This document shows positions 8,615-13,218 of a stretch of 13,218 bases of DNA, piece after piece (position 1 is the stretch's first letter; each line of letters starts with the position of its first letter). The DNA lies in assembly GCA_947484535.1 (NCBI GenBank), contig CANKPO010000013.1, positions 1 to 13,218 on the forward strand. The letters run 5' to 3'. The notes under the pieces were generated by a model. It worked only from the letters and a program-made list of their open reading frames with translations. It was not told where the DNA came from and made no database searches. The translations under genes and the position numbers were made by a program. The stretch comes from Caulobacteraceae bacterium. Its GTDB lineage: Bacteria > Pseudomonadota > Alphaproteobacteria > Caulobacterales > Caulobacteraceae.

Positions 8615-9949
8615 ATGAGCCGCCCCCTTGATCCCCTGCGCCGTTTTGCTGGTCGCCTGCCCTCTAGCCCTGAGCAGACCCGCCGCCGATCTTTCACCAT
8701 CCTGTTCTGTGTTTTGATGAGCGTTGCTGCGGGCAACACCTCGATGCAGTCGGTCCTGCCTGCCATTGGCCGAGAGATTGGCATTCGCGACACGCTGATT
8801 GCGGCGATCTTCACGATGTCGGCTCTGTTCTGGACCCTCACGGCACCCTTTTGGGCAAAACGATCCGACAAGGTCGGCCGCAAGAAGATGGTGGTGACCG
8901 GGCTCGCAGGCTTTGGCGTTTCGATGCTTGGCTTTGCCCTTGTCGTGCTGGCAGGCCTGAACAAGCTGGCCTTGCCGATGGTGATCTTTGCGGGGGCCGC
9001 CATGACTCGGGCGATTTTCGGTCTGGTCGGTTCCGCCTCCAACCCTGCCGCCCAAGCCTATGTCGCTGACCGGTCGGAACGGTTCGAGCGCACCGGGGCC
9101 TTGGCAACGCTCGCTTCTGCCTTCGGGCTGGGCACCATCTTAGGTCCTGCCGTTGCGCCCCTGTTCGTCCTGCCCATCGTTGGCCTATCGGGTCCGATGT
9201 TTGCCTTTGCGACCGTGGCCTTTGTTATGATGCTCGTTGTGCAGATCGGCCTGCCCGATGACGGTCCAGAATCTCGGGCCGCTTGGGCTGAAAGGATCAA
9301 GGCCCAGGCTCTCGAGCCAAAGCTCAAGCGCAAGGCGGGTCTGTGGCGTGATCCGCGCATGATGCCCTTTATCATCTATGGATTTTTGGTCGGTTCGGCT
9401 CAGGCCATCAATGGCCAGACCCTCGGCTTCTTGATCATTGACAAGATGGGCGTAACCCCAGCCCAAGCCTCAGGCTTTACGGGCGTGGCCATGATGGCTG
9501 GTGCGGTTGCGGGTCTCTTGGCCCAATGGGGTCTGGTTCGGATGCTACGGATTGGGCCAAGACAGCTGATGCGTTGGGGGGCAGGCCTAGCGGTCCTTGG
9601 CAATGTGATGATGGCCTTGGCACCGAACTACGCCACCGTGGTCACGGCCTTTGCCTTGACTAGCCTTGGCTATGGTTTTGGCCGCCCGGGCTTTACGGCG
9701 GGGTCTTCGTTAGCCGTGGGGCAGACCGAGCAGGGCGAGGTGGCGGGGGCCATCACCGCGGTCAACGGGGCCTGCTACATTATCGCGCCTGTGTTTGGTG
9801 TCATGCTGTACGAACTAGGCGGGCCGCTGCCCTATGCGTTCAATGTGGTGATCCTGCTCGCGCTCTTGGGCTTTGCCTTCCGAAACCCCACCCTCAAGGC
9901 GGTTGGCGAGGATCTGGCCGAAACCGACCCCACCATCTCCGATAGCTAG
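8615..9949 (+). CDS. Major facilitator superfamily transporter
   Basis: A 444-residue inner-membrane transporter with about 12 hydrophobic segments. Motif A between segments 2 and 3 reads AKRSDKVGRKK (about 82-91 and following), which is diagnostic of MFS drug/H+ antiporter-like proteins. The central loop (PDDGPESRAAWAERIKAQALEPKLKRKAGLWR) separates the two six-helix halves, and YGFGRPGFTAGSSLAVG is typical of the second half. Substrate unknown; efflux is a reasonable guess. ATG at 8615 (MSRPLDPLRRFAG) is preferred, with GGTG six bases upstream. In-frame ATGs at 8603 and 8522 are possible, but 8522-8602 does not look coding in base use. It diverges from motA (167-base gap) and meets the transglycosylase gene tail-to-tail in a shared CTAG. 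Confidence 0.88.
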   Translation: MSRPLDPLRRFAGRLPSSPEQTRRRSFTILFCVLMSVAAGNTSMQSVLPAIGREIGIRDTLIAAIFTMSALFWTLTAPFWAKRSDKVGRKKMVVTGLAGFGVSMLGFALVVLAGLNKLALPMVIFAGAAMTRAIFGLVGSASNPAAQAYVADRSERFERTGALATLASAFGLGTILGPAVAPLFVLPIVGLSGPMFAFATVAFVMMLVVQIGLPDDGPESRAAWAERIKAQALEPKLKRKAGLWRDPRMMPFIIYGFLVGSAQAINGQTLGFLIIDKMGVTPAQASGFTGVAMMAGAVAGLLAQWGLVRMLRIGPRQLMRWGAGLAVLGNVMMALAPNYATVVTAFALTSLGYGFGRPGFTAGSSLAVGQTEQGEVAGAITAVNGACYIIAPVFGVMLYELGGPLPYAFNVVILLALLGFAFRNPTLKAVGEDLAETDPTISDS

Positions 9950-11226
9950 GACGGCAACATCAGGGCTGAGGCCATAAGGGCTTGCACGCCCTCAAGGGTT
10001 AGATAGCCATCGGCTGGAACCCCCACGGAACGTTGCCAAGACCGCAAGGCCTTGCGGGTGCGAAGGCCAATCACGCCATCGGCCTCGCCGACATCATAGC
10101 CCAGCTGCGCCAGCGCCAACTGCGCACCGAAGCGATCGGCACTGCTGAGCGGCACCTCGACCGGCCAGGGCGTGACCACCGGCGCGCCGCCCGCGATCCG
10201 GTCGGCCAGAAGGCCCACAGACAGGGCGTAGGCCATGGCATTGTTATAGCTTCGAATGGCCATATGATTGGCAAAGATCAGGAAGGCGGGCCCCTTGGCC
10301 CCAGCGGGCAAGATCAGGCTGGCGGGAAGGCCTTGATCGGCCAAGGCCCATCCCCAACCATCGGCTGGCCGCACGCCAAGGTCTGACCAAACATTGGGCG
10401 ACTGGTTTGGGCCTTCCGAAAGGCCAAAATCGAACCCTGACGGCAAGAGCACCTCACGCGCCCAAGGCTGGCCGGGCCTCCATCCGCCCTTGACCAGAAG
10501 GTTGGCCGCAGAGGCCAGCGCATCGGCCGTTGAGCCCCAGATGTCGCGCCGCCCATCGCCATCAAAATCTAAGGCCGTGCTGACATAGGTCTCTGGCAGA
10601 AACTGGGTCTGGCCCAAGGCGCCGGCCCAAGACCCCTTCAATTGCTCGCGTGTTGCCTCTCCGGTCGAGATCATCCTAAGCGCCGCAAAGAGCTGGGCTT
10701 CGGCCCAAGCCCGCCTTCGACCCTGCGCGGCCAAGGTGGCCATAGACCGGATCACATCATACTGACCCAACACCGCGCCAAATCCGGTCTCCACGCCCCA
10801 GATGGCGATTAGGACCTGACCGGGAACGCCGAAGCGTTCTTCAATCGAGGACAGAAAGGACAGGCTGGCGCGTCGGGACTGGCCCATCATGATGCGGTCT
10901 TCTGCCACCACACCTCGGATATAGTCCCCAATCGGCTTGGACAGTTCTGGCTGGCGGCGATCAAGGCCCAAGACCCGTGGGTCGGGCGTCAATCCGGCCA
11001 TTTCCCTTGACAGTAACTCAGACGACCAGCCGCCCGCGACCGCTCGGCTTTTGAAATCGGCTGACCAAGCATCAAAAGCCGGATCGCCTGAGGTCACGGG
11101 CAAGGCGGGACTAGCGAGAACCGGCACGCCATCGGGACCAACAGACGGTACCTGCGCGCGCGCCGTCTGAGGCAGGCCCACAGCCATCGAGGCCCCTGAG
11201 AGGCGGATGAAAAGACGCCGATCCAT
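9946..11226 (-). CDS. MltB-type lytic murein transglycosylase with peptidoglycan-binding domain
   Basis: A 426-residue exported enzyme that cleaves the MurNAc-GlcNAc bond of peptidoglycan without water. The N-terminus has a twin-arginine-like signal, MDRRLFIRLSGASMAVG, with a likely cut after ARA (residue 24). The catalytic SLT_2 domain (about 45-345) contains AIWGVETGFG, with Glu146 as the expected catalytic acid, KGSWAGALGQTQFLPETY (about 197-214) and the calcium-loop-like DFDGDGRRD (220-228). A PG_binding_1 domain (about 365-420) ends the protein: LALAQLGYDVGEADGVIG. ATG at 11226 follows CAGGGG with few bases of spacing; an in-frame upstream start at 11283 would put residues before the signal. 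A Tat signal is unusual enough to check. Confidence 0.92.
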   Translation of the reverse strand: MDRRLFIRLSGASMAVGLPQTARAQVPSVGPDGVPVLASPALPVTSGDPAFDAWSADFKSRAVAGGWSSELLSREMAGLTPDPRVLGLDRRQPELSKPIGDYIRGVVAEDRIMMGQSRRASLSFLSSIEERFGVPGQVLIAIWGVETGFGAVLGQYDVIRSMATLAAQGRRRAWAEAQLFAALRMISTGEATREQLKGSWAGALGQTQFLPETYVSTALDFDGDGRRDIWGSTADALASAANLLVKGGWRPGQPWAREVLLPSGFDFGLSEGPNQSPNVWSDLGVRPADGWGWALADQGLPASLILPAGAKGPAFLIFANHMAIRSYNNAMAYALSVGLLADRIAGGAPVVTPWPVEVPLSSADRFGAQLALAQLGYDVGEADGVIGLRTRKALRSWQRSVGVPADGYLTLEGVQALMASALMLPS

Positions 11227-11322
11227 AGGCCCCTGTCTAAAGCGGCGTGCTAGGGTCTGGCAATCACAAGCCCGTGCGGTCAAAATTCATACGTGTTGGA
11301 GGTGCCGAACCGCTCCTGATGA

Positions 11323-11351
11323 TTGACTCAGGGCTAAGCCGAACCTATAGA
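11323..11351 (+). promoter_or_regulatory. Sigma70-type promoter of rpmJ
   Basis: TTGACT (11323-11328) and TATAGA (11346-11351) are separated by exactly 17 bases, each with 5 of 6 consensus bases in the first box and 4-5 in the second. Transcription would begin near 11358, giving a leader of about 69 bases before rpmJ. A GANTC site (GACTC, 11325-11329) overlaps the first box. Confidence 0.65.
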
Positions 11352-11426
11352 CCTCGCTCCTTATCCACCGGACAGGGCCCGCCATACTTGCGCAGGGACC
11401 GTTCGAGAACCAAACGAGAAGACGTT

Positions 11427-11552
11427 ATGAAGGTCAGAAGCTCGCTCAAGTCGTTGAAGACGCGTCACCGCGACTGCAAGCTCGTGCGCCGCAAGGGCCG
11501 GGTCTATGTGATCAACAAGACCGATCCTCGCTTCAAAGCCAAGCAGGGCTAA
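11427..11552 (+). CDS. rpmJ: 50S ribosomal protein L36
   Basis: A 41-residue basic protein of the large ribosomal subunit. The start [16 protein letters not shown] and end [12 protein letters not shown] match the alphaproteobacterial L36. It is the zinc-free type: of the usual three Cys and one His metal ligands, only a single Cys (residue 17, in RDCKLV) is present, and it is not at a canonical ligand spacing, so zinc binding is unlikely. ATG at 11427 follows GAGAAG with about six bases of spacing. It has its own promoter at 11323-11351 and is followed after seven bases by the HAD gene, so the two are probably co-transcribed. Confidence 0.96.
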   Translation: MKVRSSLKSLKTRHRDCKLVRRKGRVYVINKTDPRFKAKQG

Positions 11553-11559
11553 GACGTCT

Positions 11560-12165
11560 ATGTCGGTGGTCGGCGTCCTGTTTGACGTCGGCAACGTCAT
11601 TGTGCGCTGGGAGCCAGCGCGCCTTTACCGAAAGATTTTTGCCGACCCGGTGGAGCGCGAGCGCTTCTTGACCGAGGTCTGTACTATGGGCTGGCACGTC
11701 CAGCATGATCTCGGCGCGTCTATGGCCGATAATGCCCTGCCCCTCATCGCCCAATATCCCCACTACAAGGATGCGATCCTCGCCTGGTCTTCGCGCTGGG
11801 ACGAGATGTTCGATGGCTGTATCCCAGAATCGATCGCGGCCATCGAGGCGCTGAACGACCGTGGCGTGCCCCTGTTCGCCCTGACCAACATGCCCTCTGA
11901 AAAGGCCGCTGGCGTCTTTGCCATGGACCCCGCCTTTGCGCATTTTCGCGATATCGTCATTTCGGGCGATGAGGGCATGGTCAAGCCCCATGCGGATATC
12001 TACCATCTGGCCTGCCGCCGCTGTGGTCTTGCGCCAGAGCAACTGCTGTTCATCGATGATAGCGTCGCCAATATTGAAGCGGCCAAGGCGCTGGGCTTTG
12101 CCACCCATCTTTTCCAAGACCCAAAGGCCCTGATGCCCCATCTGGCCGCCTTGGGATTGGTCTAG
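11560..12165 (+). CDS. HAD family hydrolase, subfamily IA (probable phosphatase)
   Basis: A 201-residue cytosolic phosphatase-like enzyme. All four HAD motifs are visible: motif I FDVGNVIVRW (nucleophile Asp9), motif II LTN (Thr109), motif III VKPHADIY (Lys142) and motif IV FIDDS (Asp166, Asp167). Motif I is DxG rather than the DxD of most phosphatases: the general acid Asp is replaced by Gly, as in the YihX-like and related FD-x-GNV group. A cap domain fits residues about 16-80. The motif pattern resembles sugar-phosphate phosphatases of the YihX type, but the substrate cannot be read from sequence. ATG at 11560 lies seven bases after the rpmJ stop, suggesting coupling to ribosomal protein expression. 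Confidence 0.9.
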   Translation: MSVVGVLFDVGNVIVRWEPARLYRKIFADPVERERFLTEVCTMGWHVQHDLGASMADNALPLIAQYPHYKDAILAWSSRWDEMFDGCIPESIAAIEALNDRGVPLFALTNMPSEKAAGVFAMDPAFAHFRDIVISGDEGMVKPHADIYHLACRRCGLAPEQLLFIDDSVANIEAAKALGFATHLFQDPKALMPHLAALGLV

Positions 12166-12243
12166 AGCTGAGCCCTTTGCGGGATGTGAACCAAAAGGCG
12201 ATGACGAGCGTAGAGTGATCAAAGCCCGTCTGGAGCCAAGTTG

Positions 12244-12828
12244 ATGCGCAAACTGATGCCAAAATTCGCAGCCGCCCTTGTCGCGGCCCCGCTCGCTGCC
12301 CTTGCCTTAACTGGCTGCACGAGCCTGAGCATTGAGAAGAACAGCCAACCGACCCCGAAATTCGTCTTGGAAGACTATTTCCAAGGTCGCACCTATGCCT
12401 ATGGCCTGTTCGAAGGCCCCGACACCAAGCTGCAGCGCGCCTTTACGGTGGTGGCAGACGGCGTCCAGTCGGGCGACACCTTGACCCTCAACGAGACCTT
12501 CCTGTGGAGCGATGGCGAGCGCCAGACCCGCGTCTGGACCTTCAAGAAGATCGGCGAGGGCCGCTATGAGGGCCGGGCCGGAGATGTTGACGGCGTCGCC
12601 CGCGTCACCACCCAAGGCAATGCCCTGCGCATCCAGTACAAGCTGATCTTGCCCATCGGCAAGACCAAGATCGCGGTCGATGTCGATGACTGGAGCCATC
12701 AGTTCGCTGACGGTGCCGTGATCAACCGCGCCGATATGAGCAAGTTCGGCCTCCACCTCGGCCGCATCACCCTAACCTTCATCAAGCCCGGACAGGCCCG
12801 GCCCGTGGCTGAGGGGTTGGTGAAGTAG
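12244..12828 (+). CDS. DUF3833 family lipoprotein
   Basis: A 194-residue predicted lipoprotein of unknown function. The signal peptide (MRKLMPKFAAALVAAPLAAL) ends in the lipobox LTGC, with Cys25 as the lipidated residue. The mature part follows the DUF3833 pattern: FVLEDYFQGRTYAYGLFEGP, LTLNETFLWSDGERQTRVWTF, YEGRAGDVDGVA and WSHQFADGAVINRADMSKFG. It is expected to be a beta-rich, envelope-anchored protein. ATG at 12244 has GGAG (12232-12235) eight bases upstream; a TTG directly before it at 12241 is an alternative. The C-terminal end (GQARPVAEGLVK) immediately adjoins a brnT fragment, and its last codons overlap that frame, so the tail may have been reshaped by the same event. Confidence 0.85.
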   Translation: MRKLMPKFAAALVAAPLAALALTGCTSLSIEKNSQPTPKFVLEDYFQGRTYAYGLFEGPDTKLQRAFTVVADGVQSGDTLTLNETFLWSDGERQTRVWTFKKIGEGRYEGRAGDVDGVARVTTQGNALRIQYKLILPIGKTKIAVDVDDWSHQFADGAVINRADMSKFGLHLGRITLTFIKPGQARPVAEGLVK

Positions 12829-12830
12829 GG

Positions 12831-13043
12831 GGGCTTTCGTTCGATCAAGCGGCCAAGTTCGACTTCTCAACGGCTAAGAACGTTGAGGACCAGCGAAAGG
12901 ACTATGGCGAACGGCGATATCTGGCTCTCAGCAAGCTGGTTCGGCGGGTTCACATGTTGGTCTTTAGTGAAACAGCAACGGGCATTCGCATAATCAGTTT
13001 TCGCGAGGCCAATCGGCGCGAGGTGAAGCTCTATGAAACCTGA
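12831..13043 (+). pseudogene. brnT: BrnT-type toxin remnant, N-terminally truncated
   Basis: The frame reads GLSFDQAAKFDF, NVEDQRKDYGERRYLAL, RVHMLVFSETATGIRIIS and FREANRREVKLYET before TGA at 13041-13043. These match the BrnT RNase toxin pattern (DYGERR, ETATGIR-IIS, REANRREVK-YE) in order and without internal gaps. The first roughly 16-18 residues, ending in the usual N-x-x-KHG, are missing, and no start codon lies between the preceding in-frame stop at 12810-12812 and the conserved region. The break coincides with the end of the DUF3833 gene. An internal ATG (in HMLVF) comes too late to make a whole toxin. The stop overlaps the brnA start by 11 bases, the usual toxin-first order of brnTA. 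No active protein is expected. Confidence 0.75.
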
Positions 13044-13218
13044 TCCTGAACGGATTGATGATGAGGCCCCGGAGTGGACCGCGCAGATGAATGCGCAGGC
13101 CATCACTCTGAAAGAGCTACCCACGACCTTGCAAGCCAAGCTGAAGGCTGGTCGTCCCCCGGCCAAGGGACCCTAATCGGGTTGTCACACTGCGCCTGCG
13201 TTCAAGCCTCTTTGCGGC
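13033..13218 (+). pseudogene. brnA: BrnA-type antitoxin, frameshifted, cut by window edge
   Basis: ATG at 13033 gives MKPDPERIDDEAPEWTAQM, the typical acidic BrnA start (DPE-x-ID-x-E-x-PEWT), and reads on to GRPPAKGP before a TAA at 13174-13176, only 47 residues. In the next frame from 13175 the reading NRVVTLRLRSSLFA continues at once, matching the ribbon-helix-helix strand (VTLRL) that should follow the GRP linker. Removing one C from the CCC at 13171-13173 restores the frame. The C-terminal DNA-binding helices lie beyond the window. The gene overlaps the brnT fragment. It may be a true frameshift or a sequencing error in a short C run. Confidence 0.7.

Noticed and set aside
8494..9055. Open frames on the minus strand over the MFS 5' end
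   Set aside because: The plus-strand frame has membrane segments and motif A; the minus-strand frames are Arg-rich with no domain.
11533..12222. A 229-codon open frame on the minus strand opposite the HAD gene
   Set aside because: The plus strand holds all four HAD motifs; the opposite frame is a His/Gly-rich shadow.

Overview
The window is ordinary chromosomal sequence from a moderately GC-rich alphaproteobacterium. The best fit is a Caulobacterales-type organism: it has a zinc-ligand-lacking L36, a pseB-pseC (flmA-flmB-like) pair, a stand-alone motA, a DUF6491 secreted protein and two small DUF465/YdcH proteins. This placement rests on gene content and protein style, not on a search. Genes are tightly packed. 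No gene-free stretch exceeds 300 bases; the longest gaps (about 200 bases before rpmJ, 195 bases between motA and the Ala-rich lipoprotein gene, 167 bases between motA and the MFS gene) hold promoters or leaders.

Layout, left to right. Positions 1-1332 (minus strand) carry ubiX, a translationally coupled TIGR02444/DUF2390 gene and a DUF465 gene cut by the window edge. A second DUF465 gene (1445-1612, plus) diverges from ubiX. Positions 1632-4605 (minus) carry a glutathione S-transferase gene, then pseB and pseC overlapping by 8 bases; the last two are the first two steps of pseudaminic acid synthesis, used for flagellin glycosylation. Positions 4746-7065 (minus) carry mnmC (tRNA wobble uridine modification) and a secreted DUF6491 protein. 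Positions 7119-7385 hold a tiny Ala-rich lipoprotein gene with a textbook UUCG-loop terminator. motA (7581-8447, minus) encodes a flagellar stator subunit and diverges from an MFS transporter gene (8615-9949, plus). The MFS gene ends tail-to-tail with a Tat-exported MltB-like lytic transglycosylase gene (9946-11226, minus), and both stop codons lie in one CTAG. Positions 11323-12828 (plus) hold a strong promoter, rpmJ, a HAD phosphatase gene and a DUF3833 lipoprotein gene.

The right end (12831-13218) is the most unusual part. It is the remains of a type II BrnT/BrnA toxin-antitoxin module. The toxin frame has lost its first residues and start codon exactly where it abuts the DUF3833 gene, and the antitoxin frame is broken by an apparent one-base insertion before its DNA-binding domain.

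Two loci (pseB-pseC and motA) both point to a flagellated, motile cell, but they are not one operon. I found no convincing new multi-gene system; the items worth a second look are the decayed toxin-antitoxin pair, the Ala-rich lipoprotein and a few regulatory-looking inverted repeats.
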